A stretch of DNA of 15,039 nucleotides from an uncultured Blautia sp. (GTDB taxonomy: Bacteria; Bacillota; Clostridia; Lachnospirales; Lachnospiraceae): positions 1-15,039 of the forward strand of contig CABSEJ010000074.1 in assembly GCA_902476765.1 (NCBI GenBank), in the 5' to 3' direction. A program made the translations under genes and the position numbers. This document shows positions 1-7,785 of this stretch, one piece after another (position 1 is the first letter of the stretch; each line of letters starts with the position of its first letter). The notes beneath the pieces were generated by a model. That model was not told where the DNA came from and did not search any database. It was given only the letters and a program-made list of their open reading frames with translations.

Positions 1-25
1 CAGCCCGACAGCAAGTGTCGGGCTG
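1..25. terminator. Perfect 10-bp hairpin at window edge, possible terminator
   Basis: CAGCCCGACA (1-10) and TGTCGGGCTG (16-25) are perfect inverted repeats around a 5-base loop. No T-run follows on the plus strand. If this is a terminator it probably serves a minus-strand gene, with its T-tract just left of the window, or it is a shared terminator of weak polarity. The stem is certain; the function is inferred. Confidence 0.5.
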
Positions 26-69
26 CTGTGTGAACAGTAGCCGGCTGTTTTCCTTGTTTATATCCTCAG

Positions 70-75
70 TATAAT
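70..75 (+). promoter_or_regulatory. Possible -10 element of the AraC-family gene
   Basis: TATAAT matches the -10 consensus exactly and lies 69 bases before the AraC-family start codon. No convincing -35 box is seen 16-18 bases upstream, which would fit an activator-dependent promoter but also chance in an AT-rich stretch. Confidence 0.35.
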
Positions 76-144
76 ATAACTGGACATTGCCTTGTACAAT
101 ATGTTAAACTAAAAAATATCATATTCTGAAACAGGTGATTACTT

Positions 145-951
145 ATGCCCATTATCTTCCGCAGCACCCCGGTACGGGAACCCCTGACCTTTGATTCTAT
201 TGGAACAGACTGGCTGCAGGAGCCTATTTCCAGGCCCAAAGGGTACCATCTTTATCATTATCTCCAATGCCAGGAAGGAAAGGGGAAAATGGAAATCCAG
301 GGAAAATCTCATATTTTAAATCCGGGAGAAGGAATTCTGATTTCTCCCTTTCTCCGCCATAGGTATCAGGCCCTTTCCCAGGAATGGAGGACCTGCTTCG
401 CTGTGTTTACCGGAACCATAGAAGACAGCATAGGCCGCATTCTGGAGGGACGCCCCTATATTCTCACAGACAGCAGTCAGGGAAAGCGAATCCAGGAGCA
501 TATCTGCTGGGCTGTAGAACAGTACCAAAATCCTCCCACAGACGAAAAGGCCCTTTCTCTGTGCTGTTATAAACTTTTGCTGGAATTTGTGGAGGGTGTA
601 TATACCCATGACTTGGAAAAAGAAGAGCTGTACTGCAGGTATGTGGAACCTGTAATAAAAGAAATGGAAACAAACTACAGCCAGGAACTGACCATAGAAG
701 AATTAAGCCGTCTGGTCTATGTGACTCCCCAGTATTTGTCCCGGCTTTTTGAACGTTTTCTGGGCTGTTCTGCCTACCAGTATCTGCTGACCTACCGGAT
801 AAACAAAGCAAAGGGGCTGCTTATCACAACCCCTCATCTGAAAATACAGGAAATTTCCCTCCTTACCGGGTTCTCCAGTACCAGTCACTTTATTGCTATG
901 TTCAAAAAGACAGCAGGTATAACGCCTTTACAGTTCCGGAAGTTAAATTAG
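145..951 (+). CDS. AraC-family transcriptional regulator with N-terminal cupin-like sensor
   Basis: This is a 268-residue DNA-binding regulator of the usual AraC/XylS size and layout. Residues about 36-85 look like the cupin-type ligand-binding half, including the motif LNPGEGILISPFLRHRY. The C-terminal 100 residues hold two helix-turn-helix units, LTIEELSRL...YLSRLFERFLG (182-207) and IQEISLLTGFSSTSHFIAMFKK (234-255). The second is the highly conserved AraC signature, followed by GITPLQFRK. An AGGTG ribosome site lies about 8 bases before the ATG. It is the only plus-strand gene and converges on the MATE pump with a 3-base gap. Ligand and targets are unknown. Proteins of this layout often respond to sugars or small metabolites; control of the neighbouring pump is possible but not shown. 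Confidence 0.93.
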   Translation: MPIIFRSTPVREPLTFDSIGTDWLQEPISRPKGYHLYHYLQCQEGKGKMEIQGKSHILNPGEGILISPFLRHRYQALSQEWRTCFAVFTGTIEDSIGRILEGRPYILTDSSQGKRIQEHICWAVEQYQNPPTDEKALSLCCYKLLLEFVEGVYTHDLEKEELYCRYVEPVIKEMETNYSQELTIEELSRLVYVTPQYLSRLFERFLGCSAYQYLLTYRINKAKGLLITTPHLKIQEISLLTGFSSTSHFIAMFKKTAGITPLQFRKLN

Positions 952-954
952 ACC

Positions 955-2331
955 TTATGATTCTCCCTTCATTTTTCGCAACACCTTTCTGAAATTCAGA
1001 GAAAAGAGAGTCACTGTGGTAGCCACAGCTATGGTATCTGCAATAGGCTCTGCCAAAAATACAGCCTGTACCTGATTTTCCATAAAATTAGGAAGAATAT
1101 AAATCAGGGGTATTAACACAATAATCTTTCGGAACATGGCCAAAAAAGCAGAAATCTTTGAATTTCCAAAAGCCACAAAGGTCTGCTGGCAGGCAATCTG
1201 AGCGCCCATAAGCAGCATCGTAGCCATATAAATCCGAAGAGCCCACTTAGCCAGTCCGGCAAGCTCTGCATCATTAGTAAAGATAGCCACAAAAACCCCC
1301 GGAAAAAGCTGTACCAAAGTCCATAAAACCGTAGTGTAAAGCAAACAGCTGATAAGCTGCAGCTTAAAGGCCTTTTTCACCCGCTCCGGATTCTGGGCCC
1401 CATAGTTAAAACTGATAATGGGCTGGCCTCCCTGGGTGATTCCCTGAAGGGGCAGCATGGCAAACTGCATGACACTGGATAAAATCGTCATAGCCCCTAC
1501 CGCCAAATCTCCGCCATATTTCAAAAGCGAAGAATTAAAGCACAGTACCAGGATACTTTCTGTGGACTGCATGATAAAAGGGGCAAAGCCAAGAGCAAAG
1601 CAAGGCAGCACTACTTTGGCTTTTATCCTGAAGTTCTTCCGTCTCAGCTTTAAAACTGTATTTCTACCGGACAGAAAACGGATGGCCCACACAGCACTGA
1701 CAGCCTGGGAAATCACTGTGGCAAGAGCAGCTCCCTGTACGCCCATGTGGAATCCAAAAATAAAGACAGGGTCAAGTACAATATTTGTCACTGCACCGAT
1801 TATCACCGTAAGCATACTGATTTTTGAAAATCCCTGGGCCGAAATAAAAGCATTCAACCCAAGAGTAAGCTGCACAAAAATGGTTCCCACAGCATATATA
1901 CTCATATAGCTTAGGGCATAATCAATGGTATTTTCACTGGCACCGAAAAGATAAAGCAAAGGCTGCTGGAATACCAGTACCAGAACTGTTAGGATAACGG
2001 CAGCCGCCACCAGGGACACAAAACAGTTTCCCAAAATCCGTTCCGCCTCTTCATTATCCTTTTTTCCCATAAAGATACTGGCTCTGGGCGCTCCTCCCAT
2101 TCCCACAAGGGCAGCAAACGCAGAAATAATCATAATAAGGGGAAAACATACCCCCACTCCTGTCAGTGCCGTAGCTCCGGTTTCCGGAATGTGTCCGATA
2201 TACATTCTGTCAACCATATTATAAAGAGCATTTACAATCTGAGAGGTAATAGCCGGTACTGCCAACACCAACAGCAAATGGCCAATAGGCTCTCTGCCCA
2301 GGTCTACCTCCTGGGCCATTTTCATTTTCAT
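955..2331 (-). CDS. MATE-family multidrug/metabolite efflux transporter (MepA-type)
   Basis: This is a 458-residue inner-membrane antiporter that would export drugs or metabolites using a Na+ or H+ gradient. It has about 12 hydrophobic segments in two related halves. The N-terminus is typical of MATE proteins: PAITSQIVNALYNMVDRMYIG followed by a GMGGAPRASIFMGKKD loop. The second half opens with a similar P-rich, Q-rich stretch (PLQGITQGGQPIISFNYGA). An ATG seven codons upstream (2352) is in frame, but the ribosome site lies inside that extension, so translation should start at 2331. A strong promoter sits directly upstream. The gene ends 3 bases from the convergent AraC gene, with no visible terminator between them. 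Substrate unknown. Confidence 0.93.
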   Translation of the reverse strand: MKMKMAQEVDLGREPIGHLLLVLAVPAITSQIVNALYNMVDRMYIGHIPETGATALTGVGVCFPLIMIISAFAALVGMGGAPRASIFMGKKDNEEAERILGNCFVSLVAAAVILTVLVLVFQQPLLYLFGASENTIDYALSYMSIYAVGTIFVQLTLGLNAFISAQGFSKISMLTVIIGAVTNIVLDPVFIFGFHMGVQGAALATVISQAVSAVWAIRFLSGRNTVLKLRRKNFRIKAKVVLPCFALGFAPFIMQSTESILVLCFNSSLLKYGGDLAVGAMTILSSVMQFAMLPLQGITQGGQPIISFNYGAQNPERVKKAFKLQLISCLLYTTVLWTLVQLFPGVFVAIFTNDAELAGLAKWALRIYMATMLLMGAQIACQQTFVAFGNSKISAFLAMFRKIIVLIPLIYILPNFMENQVQAVFLAEPIADTIAVATTVTLFSLNFRKVLRKMKGES

Positions 2332-2338
2332 AGGGATT

Positions 2339-2346
2339 CCTCCTTT
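2339..2346 (-). promoter_or_regulatory. Ribosome binding site fixing the MATE start
   Basis: AAAGGAGG on the minus strand lies 7 bases before the ATG at 2331. This excludes the longer in-frame start at 2352. Confidence 0.85.
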
Positions 2347-2366
2347 GTACACATTCGACCTTTTCC

Positions 2367-2395
2367 AGTATATGCCCTCCTGAATCCCTTGTCAA
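2367..2395 (-). promoter_or_regulatory. Sigma-A type promoter of the MATE gene
   Basis: On the minus strand, -35 TTGACA (2390-2395) and -10 TATACT (2367-2372) are separated by exactly 17 bases. Transcription should start near 2360, giving a leader of about 30 bases. The match to consensus is 11 of 12. Confidence 0.85.
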
Positions 2396-2447
2396 CCTGG
2401 CCTCTATGTTCTATACTGTTTGTCTCTTTGTACACTGAGGATACTCT

Positions 2448-2462
2448 TGTCCAGATTGGACA
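2448..2462. promoter_or_regulatory. Operator-like dyad upstream of the MATE promoter
   Basis: TGTCCA GAT TGGACA is a perfect 6-bp inverted repeat with a 3-base centre, about 53 bp upstream of the MATE -35 box. There is no T-run, so a protein binding site is more likely than a terminator. The binding protein is unknown. Confidence 0.35.
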
Positions 2463-2478
2463 GCATACCACCTTGTCT

Positions 2479-2586
2479 CTATTTCTCTGACTTTGTAAAA
2501 GTTTTCTTATTCATTTCCTCTATGGCTGCCTGGATTTCCTCCTCCGTAGTTTCCAGCTCCTCCGCTATCTGGGAAATCGACTTTCC
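2479..2586 (-). pseudogene. Decayed C-terminal fragment of a small protein
   Basis: The minus strand reads GKSISQIAEELETTEEEIQ and then AAIEEMNKKTFTKSEK before a TAG stop at 2479-2481. It looks like natural helical protein sequence (35 residues, helix-turn-helix-like, Glu/Lys rich). It has no start codon and a TGA directly upstream. Shifting the frame by one base upstream continues a readable stretch (VVPGDKVCYEE) before another stop. This is best read as the frameshifted, truncated tail of a lost gene. The tail resembles those of PD-(D/E)XK-type transposase/nuclease proteins, but that is only an impression. The rest of 2396-2679, outside the dyad and this fragment, shows no gene. Confidence 0.35.
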
Positions 2587-2679
2587 TCATAGCACACTTT
2601 GTCCCCTGGAACCACAGGGGAATTTATACAAAATCCACCTGTTTTGAGGCCTTGGTTTTTGATGGTTTTGTCAGAACTA

Positions 2680-3522
2680 TTACATCACCAGCATACAAAT
2701 CCCCATAAGCACAGGCTGGTGCAGCACATAAACCCATAAGGTTCTCCTGCCTATTGCTGCCAGCCCCGGCACTTTCAAGTGAAAGAAGCTTCTCAGCTTC
2801 CCCTCTCTGGTACACAAGGGATAGAGAAAATATCCTGCCCAAAAAAGAAATATCCAAGGTAATACAGGGAAATAATCACTGGAATAAAATCCTGGTCCAG
2901 GCATGCCCAGAATGGTCAGCGCCCCGGAATAAAGTTTTTCCGGAAGCTGCCAAAGAAAGGGACCTGCCTTTAAAAAGCCTGCAGAAACAGGATAAAACAC
3001 ATAGAAAAGAACCATGCACCCTGCCAACCCCGCCGAAGGCGGAATCCTTTCCAGAATATGGCTGACCGGAATGGTCAGTAATACTGCGCATCCCATAAAA
3101 TTCAAAATTCCGAAAAATATAGTTTCCTCTGGCATAAAAAACCAGGTTACCCCTGTAATGGCTAATCCTAAAAAATTCAGCAGAAGACCTCTTTTCAGGT
3201 TATTTTTTCTTCCGAATCTCCAGGAAAATCCTGCTGCACCGATGAAGCTCCAGCAGATTCCCTGCTGCCACACAAAGGTCCAGATACTTTCCAGCCATCC
3301 GGGATTTTTTCCGTATATGATAAACACATCATAAAGGAAATGATACAGTACCATGTTCACAAGGGCAAAACCACGGAAACTGTCAACCAAGTAGTATCTT
3401 TCTTTTTGTCTCCCTTTTTCTGCCTTCTCTCTGCTGTCCTCTCTTTCCTGCAGCATCACCTGCTCTGCAGAGCTTTCCCTTTTCTCTTCTTTTTTTCGCT
3501 TTTTCTTTCCTTCCTGCCTCAT
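2680..3522 (-). CDS. DUF1624 / heparan-alpha-glucosaminide N-acetyltransferase-like membrane protein
   Basis: This is a 280-residue integral membrane protein. Residues 1-41 are very rich in Lys, Glu and Arg and should be a cytoplasmic tail. The family signature follows at residues 46-64: VDSFRGFALVNMVLYHFLY, with Asp47, Arg50 and His61. About seven hydrophobic segments come after, and the C-terminus carries LWVYVLHQPVLMGI, a typical acyltransferase-like ending with a histidine in a membrane helix. Family members are thought to move acyl groups across the membrane to sugars; the bacterial substrate is unknown. The start codon overlaps the stop of the AlaX-like gene (ATGA), with GAGGAG 7 bases upstream, so translation is probably coupled. 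It is the last gene of the operon. Confidence 0.85.
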   Translation of the reverse strand: MRQEGKKKRKKEEKRESSAEQVMLQEREDSREKAEKGRQKERYYLVDSFRGFALVNMVLYHFLYDVFIIYGKNPGWLESIWTFVWQQGICWSFIGAAGFSWRFGRKNNLKRGLLLNFLGLAITGVTWFFMPEETIFFGILNFMGCAVLLTIPVSHILERIPPSAGLAGCMVLFYVFYPVSAGFLKAGPFLWQLPEKLYSGALTILGMPGPGFYSSDYFPVLPWIFLFWAGYFLYPLCTREGKLRSFFHLKVPGLAAIGRRTLWVYVLHQPVLMGICMLVM

Positions 3523-4733
3523 ATCCGCTCCTCTGTTCCAGTCAGGTACTCTCCCTCTTCCATTCTGAAAAATTCCCGGATATCCTCTTCCTTACCAATA
3601 AGAGAGCCCTGTATCATAGGAGGCCTTCCTCCGCCTCTTCCCTGAAAGCTCTTGTTCAGCCTGCGGCCCAGGGCCTGAATATCTAAATTTCTGCCTGCCA
3701 AAATATATCGGTAGCCCTCCTCTTCTGTTCCGCAAAAAGCGCCGCAGATTCCCTGACTCATGTCCATAGCCTGGTTTACAAAACTCCGCATGGCCTGGCT
3801 GTCCAGCTCCTGGTCAAAAAGCAGCAGACATTTTTCCTGATTCTCCTCTAAACCCTTAGCAGCCTCTTTCAGACAGGCCTCCACATATTTTTGCTGAAGC
3901 TGCTTATTCTTCTCCTTCTGGGCCAGAAGCTCTTCCTCCAGCCTACAAACGCCAGTCCACACTTCTTCCTGTTTCACAGACAGCTGGTTAGAAATCTGCT
4001 GGACGCTTTCCTGTTTTTGTCTGTAATCCTCCAAAGCCCGGAACCCGCAGAGCATGGACACCCGCATACCGCCTTTATAATGAATAGCCCCGGTAATCTT
4101 AATCAGCCCGATACTGCCGGTTTCCTTTACATGAGGAGCGCAACAGGCACAGCTGTCATATCCCGGTATCTGCACAATTCTTATCTGTCCCTCAATCTCG
4201 ATTTTACTGCGGTAAGTAATCTTCTCTAACTCATGGCTGTCCGGGTACAACACCTTCACCGGAACATTTTCAGCCACAGCCCGGTTAGCCTCCCATTCAA
4301 TCTCCTGCAAATCTGTCTGGCTTAAAACTCCGTCATAATCCATAGTCACCTGCTGGTCTCCCAGGTGGAAGCCCACATTATGATAACCGAATCTGCGGTT
4401 TACGATACCTGATATAATATGCTCTCCCGTGTGCTGCTGCATTCTGGAAAACCGCTGCTCATAGTCCAGTTTTCCTTCCACCAGGCTTCCTACCGGAAGA
4501 GGTCTGTTTAGGAAATGATAGATTTTTCCTTCCTTTTCCTGCACATCCAGAACCTTTGCCGTTATTTCTCCGGCTTTTAACCTTCCGCTGTCCGCCTTCT
4601 GTCCTCCGCCCTCAGGGAAAAAGGCAGTTCTTGAAAGAACTGCCTCATAATGCTCTCCTTTTGGGACGCAGGATAAAACCTCAGCTTCAAACACAGCCAG
4701 ATAGCTGTCCTGATAAAAAAGCTTTTCTGTCAT
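3519..4733 (-). CDS. Alanyl-tRNA editing protein, long AlaX type with DHHA1 domain
   Basis: This 404-residue stand-alone editing factor would hydrolyse mischarged Ser- or Gly-tRNA(Ala) in the cytoplasm. Residues about 1-95 form the N-terminal barrel with the motif FFPEGGGQ (38-45). The zinc centre is visible as HTGEH (His101, His105) and CCAPH (Cys197, His201), which corresponds to the CxxxH motif of alanyl-tRNA synthetase editing domains. A Gln/Glu/Lys-rich coiled coil spans about 236-300. A DHHA1 domain closes the protein with GRGGGRP near residues 365-371. It has no aminoacylation domain. It overlaps hom upstream and the DUF1624 gene downstream by 4 bases each (ATGA), so the three are probably translated in a coupled way. 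Confidence 0.92.
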   Translation of the reverse strand: MTEKLFYQDSYLAVFEAEVLSCVPKGEHYEAVLSRTAFFPEGGGQKADSGRLKAGEITAKVLDVQEKEGKIYHFLNRPLPVGSLVEGKLDYEQRFSRMQQHTGEHIISGIVNRRFGYHNVGFHLGDQQVTMDYDGVLSQTDLQEIEWEANRAVAENVPVKVLYPDSHELEKITYRSKIEIEGQIRIVQIPGYDSCACCAPHVKETGSIGLIKITGAIHYKGGMRVSMLCGFRALEDYRQKQESVQQISNQLSVKQEEVWTGVCRLEEELLAQKEKNKQLQQKYVEACLKEAAKGLEENQEKCLLLFDQELDSQAMRSFVNQAMDMSQGICGAFCGTEEEGYRYILAGRNLDIQALGRRLNKSFQGRGGGRPPMIQGSLIGKEEDIREFFRMEEGEYLTGTEERI

Positions 4734-6028
4734 CCTTTTCCTCCGTAAACCCGGATAATAGAGGATACCTTATGTACCACGTTCAGCCCCTCTACTACCA
4801 GCATTGCATCATTGAAATTTCCTTCCCTCACTTTTGAGGTCACTACGACAATTTCCGCTAAATCTTCATCCCTGTGCTTCTGTATCATCTGGGCTATACT
4901 TACATTGTTATTTCCCAGTACGCTGGCAATAGAAGCCAACACGCCGGGACGGTCGTCCACATGAAGCCGCAGGAAAAACCTGCTCTCTATTTCATCCGCT
5001 TCCTTAACAGGCAGCTCCTTATAACAGGTACAACTGATTCTTCCCGTGCAGTCAAAAAGGATATTTCTTACAATGTCAAACACATCTCCTACAATAGCGC
5101 TGGCTGTAGGCATTTCCCCGGCTCCTCTTCCGTAGAACATAGCGTCTCCCACTGCATCTCCCCGGACAAACACTGCATTATAAGAATCGTTTACCGTAGC
5201 CAGAGGGTGATTCTCCGGCACCAGCATAGGCTGTACCCGAACCTCGATTCCGAATTCCGTATTTCTGGCCAAGCCCAGCAGTTTAATGACACATCCCAAC
5301 TCCTTGGCATAACGGATGTCCTTGGATGAAATATGGGTGATTCCCTCAGTAATCACCTGGTCAAAGGTAACTCTGGAATTAAAGGCAATGGAAGCCATAA
5401 TGGCCATTTTTCTGCCTGCGTCCAAGCCCTGAATATCTGCTGTAGGGTCTGCCTCCGCATAACCCAGCCTGGTAGCCAGGGCCAGGGCCTCTGCAAACTC
5501 CATTCCTTCCTGGGTCATTTTTGTCAAGATAAAGTTGGTCGTTCCGTTTACAATTCCCACTACCTCTGACAAATGATTTCCTGCCAGGCACTGTTTCAAT
5601 GGCCGTATAATAGGGATTCCTCCCGCCACTGCCGCTTCAAATAAAAAGTCACACTTATGGCTGGCCGCACAGTCTAAAACTTCTGCTCCGTGGGCGGCCA
5701 CCAGGTCTTTATTGGCCGTAACTACATGCTTCCCTGCTGCCAGGGCCTCCAGCATATAGGTTTTCGCCGGCTCTATGCCTCCCATTACCTCTATGACAAT
5801 CTGGATAGAATCATCCTCCAGAATTTCCTTCCAATTGTTGGTCAAAAGCTCCGGCTTATCAATCTTTGCCGCCGCCTTCTTCAGATTCCTGACCAGAATC
5901 TTCTCAAGCTCCACCACAGCTCCAAGCTTCTGCTCCATTTCATCCTTCTGCATCTGCAGAACCTTGTAAACCCCGGTTCCTACTGTTCCAAGGCCCAGAA
6001 GGGCCGCCTTAATTACTTGTCTGCTCAT
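4730..6028 (-). CDS. hom: Homoserine dehydrogenase with C-terminal ACT domain
   Basis: This enzyme reduces aspartate-4-semialdehyde to homoserine, the branch point to threonine and methionine, using NAD(P)H. The protein is 432 residues, the usual length for the monofunctional ACT-containing form. The nucleotide-binding glycines are in GLGTVG (12-17). VVTANKDLVA and EADPTADIQGLDAGRK carry the conserved active-site Lys, Glu and Asp residues. The ACT domain (about 350-432, with VDDRPGVLASIASVLG) is the expected site of threonine feedback inhibition. The start lies 20 bases inside the end of the PHP gene, with AAGGAAGAG upstream. The stop overlaps the next start by 4 bases. No thrB, thrC or lysC is in the window. 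Confidence 0.97.
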   Translation of the reverse strand: MSRQVIKAALLGLGTVGTGVYKVLQMQKDEMEQKLGAVVELEKILVRNLKKAAAKIDKPELLTNNWKEILEDDSIQIVIEVMGGIEPAKTYMLEALAAGKHVVTANKDLVAAHGAEVLDCAASHKCDFLFEAAVAGGIPIIRPLKQCLAGNHLSEVVGIVNGTTNFILTKMTQEGMEFAEALALATRLGYAEADPTADIQGLDAGRKMAIMASIAFNSRVTFDQVITEGITHISSKDIRYAKELGCVIKLLGLARNTEFGIEVRVQPMLVPENHPLATVNDSYNAVFVRGDAVGDAMFYGRGAGEMPTASAIVGDVFDIVRNILFDCTGRISCTCYKELPVKEADEIESRFFLRLHVDDRPGVLASIASVLGNNNVSIAQMIQKHRDEDLAEIVVVTSKVREGNFNDAMLVVEGLNVVHKVSSIIRVYGGKG

Positions 6029-6842
6029 CCTTCTCTTCCTTTTTGCTTTCCTTTACTTCTACTCTTTCCACATAGCCCTTTTTCAGCTTATTGCTTCTCT
6101 TAATGGCCTTGCTCCAGCCTCCCACCTTGTTATAAATCCAGAAGGAATGGGACAGGATTCCCTTTGCCTTTCCCATTTTTTCCTTGGTGGTGTTGGTGTA
6201 AATGGTACCTCCACATTCCATCTTAGTGCCCTTCATGATATGGGTAATCAAATCTGACTCACAGGTAATATCATCCGGCACCTCCGTGTACGCCAGACCA
6301 ATGCAGTCCGCCTTGTGAGCGTCGCTGCCTCCTGTTCCCGGCAGCCCATATTTCTCCGCTACAGCCTTGGCCTTGTCATTTACCTCCTGAGGCTCGCAGG
6401 CATTAAAAATTTCCATGAAATCAAATTCCTTCAAAATATCCGGATTTCTCTGGTATGCCTTAGCGTTCATAAAGCTCATAAACTTTTCCCCGCAGGGGTG
6501 AGCCGGTCCCAAAATCCCCCCATAATTGTGGACAATGGGAATCAGCATCTGCACCGGAATTCCTCTCAGCTCCAGAAGCCGCAGCTTTATATTCTCCGGC
6601 ATAATTACCAGAATATGTCCTGCATCCAGAGTATCGTATTCAATCCCTTTCAGCACAAGAAAATCCTGATACTTATCTCCTTTGATATTTTTCTTCCAAT
6701 AACGGTATCCCCCATAAGAATCATGGTCCGTCACCAGCATACCGCCGAATCCCTGGTTACGCAGCATACGGATATACTGCTCAATGGGAACCTTTCCGTC
6801 CGGAGAACCCTCCTTGGTATGGCAATGCATGTCAATCTTCAT
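6009..6842 (-). CDS. PHP-domain metal-dependent phosphoesterase
   Basis: This 277-residue protein belongs to the PHP superfamily, hydrolases with a trinuclear metal centre. The motifs appear in order: HCH (His6, His8), TDHD (38-41), Glu68, His76, AHP (His115), FMEIFNA (Glu144) and GSDAH (Asp174, His176). These supply the full usual ligand set, so the enzyme is probably active. The last 40 residues are Lys/Glu-rich. AAGGAG lies about 9 bases before the ATG. Its 3' end overlaps hom by 20 bases. Family members act on histidinol phosphate, small nucleotides or DNA; the substrate cannot be read from sequence, and pairing with hom does not prove a role in amino-acid synthesis. Confidence 0.9.
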   Translation of the reverse strand: MKIDMHCHTKEGSPDGKVPIEQYIRMLRNQGFGGMLVTDHDSYGGYRYWKKNIKGDKYQDFLVLKGIEYDTLDAGHILVIMPENIKLRLLELRGIPVQMLIPIVHNYGGILGPAHPCGEKFMSFMNAKAYQRNPDILKEFDFMEIFNACEPQEVNDKAKAVAEKYGLPGTGGSDAHKADCIGLAYTEVPDDITCESDLITHIMKGTKMECGGTIYTNTTKEKMGKAKGILSHSFWIYNKVGGWSKAIKRSNKLKKGYVERVEVKESKKEEKDEQTSN

Positions 6843-6890
6843 GACAACATCTCCTTTCCTGCCTGTTTGGATTCAGACATTTCCTCCTCT

Positions 6891-7694
6891 TTATTTCTGC
6901 CCGTCCTTTGCTTCCGGCTGAAATCTCTGTCTGAGGGCTCCCATTTTATCTTTGGGAACTATCAGGTTAAAGCCCTGGGGATTTACCACCACGCCTTTGG
7001 CCACAGGTATCACTACCTTTTCTAAATTTTCAAAAGAAACCAAAAGAGCCTGGAATTTCTTCTCCTTATTAAACTTACGGAATTCCTCCGCATCCGTAAA
7101 TACCGGCTGGAAGACATCTCCCTCTTTATTCTTGATATAAGGAACCTGCACATTTTTATCTTCCTGTCCTGCTTCCCTCTTCTGTACAGCTAAAAGGAAC
7201 CGGCTCCGCACCAGATTTGCGGCTACCTCTTCCTCCAGCTCTGCCATGTTTTCCTTCTCCTCCATCTTCACTGCCCTGCGAAATTCCTGCATAAAATAAA
7301 TTCCGGACAGTTGAAGCTGTGGGTTAAAAAGAGGCCGCTGATTTTCCGGAAGGGCGGAAAAATCCGGTTCCTTCACGATTTCCTGCAGCTCCAGCTCTGT
7401 TTTCTTATCCCCTTCAAAGAACACCAGAGAATTCACTCCCAGTGTATACAAGGTAGTATAAAAACTCAGAAAACTTTTGTTTTCCACCTTGATGGAGGCA
7501 ACCATATTCTTTCTTTCCACCAGAGGCTTTACCTCTCTTTCCAAATCTTCCTTATTGGCAAAAATCCAAACCTGGTCATTAAAGGTCTCGGAATCACATA
7601 CCACATAGGGCAGTCTGGTAGCCCTGGAAAGAATGGTAAATACCTCCGAGGCTGTCTGAATCTTTTTTATAAGCTCTTTTTTCTGCTCGTCCAT
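6891..7694 (-). CDS. SseB-like protein
   Basis: This 267-residue soluble protein has a C-terminal part (about 165-250) that matches the SseB N-terminal domain pattern: LLAVQ, then VPYIKNKEGDVFQPVFTDAE, then VVIPVAKGVVVNPQGFNLIVP. The first 150 residues are less familiar. SseB-domain proteins are common in clostridia and mostly uncharacterised. The in-frame start at 7733 is rejected because AGGAG lies 7 bases before the ATG at 7694 and the promoter is just upstream. It is the first gene of the SseB-PHP-hom-alaX-DUF1624 operon, 48 bases before the PHP gene. Confidence 0.8.
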   Translation of the reverse strand: MDEQKKELIKKIQTASEVFTILSRATRLPYVVCDSETFNDQVWIFANKEDLEREVKPLVERKNMVASIKVENKSFLSFYTTLYTLGVNSLVFFEGDKKTELELQEIVKEPDFSALPENQRPLFNPQLQLSGIYFMQEFRRAVKMEEKENMAELEEEVAANLVRSRFLLAVQKREAGQEDKNVQVPYIKNKEGDVFQPVFTDAEEFRKFNKEKKFQALLVSFENLEKVVIPVAKGVVVNPQGFNLIVPKDKMGALRQRFQPEAKDGQK

Positions 7695-7701
7695 TTTTAT
7701 T

Positions 7702-7706
7702 CTCCT
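7702..7706 (-). promoter_or_regulatory. Ribosome binding site fixing the SseB-like start
   Basis: AGGAG on the minus strand is 7 bases from the ATG at 7694. The longer frame start at 7733 has no such site. Confidence 0.75.
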
Positions 7707-7756
7707 GTTGTGCTTTTCTAGTTGTCCCCTCAATGTACAAGGGTTATCCTTCTTTT

Positions 7757-7785
7757 AGTATACACCATTTTTATTCTTTTGTCCC
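7757..7785 (-). promoter_or_regulatory. Promoter of the SseB-PHP-hom operon
   Basis: On the minus strand, -35 GGGACA (7780-7785) and -10 TATACT (7757-7762) are 17 bases apart. The -35 box lies inside the last codons of the DUF2284 gene. The predicted start near 7750 gives a leader of about 55 bases. Confidence 0.6.

Noticed and set aside
1457..1909. 150-codon plus-strand open frame opposite the MATE gene
   Set aside because: It lies wholly antisense to a clear MATE coding region, has no ribosome site noticed and its translation resembles no protein; it is a shadow frame.
2603..2620. CCCCTG/CAGGGG hairpin as terminator of the hom operon
   Set aside because: The 6-bp stem has no T-run on either strand and falls within the degenerate coding remnant.
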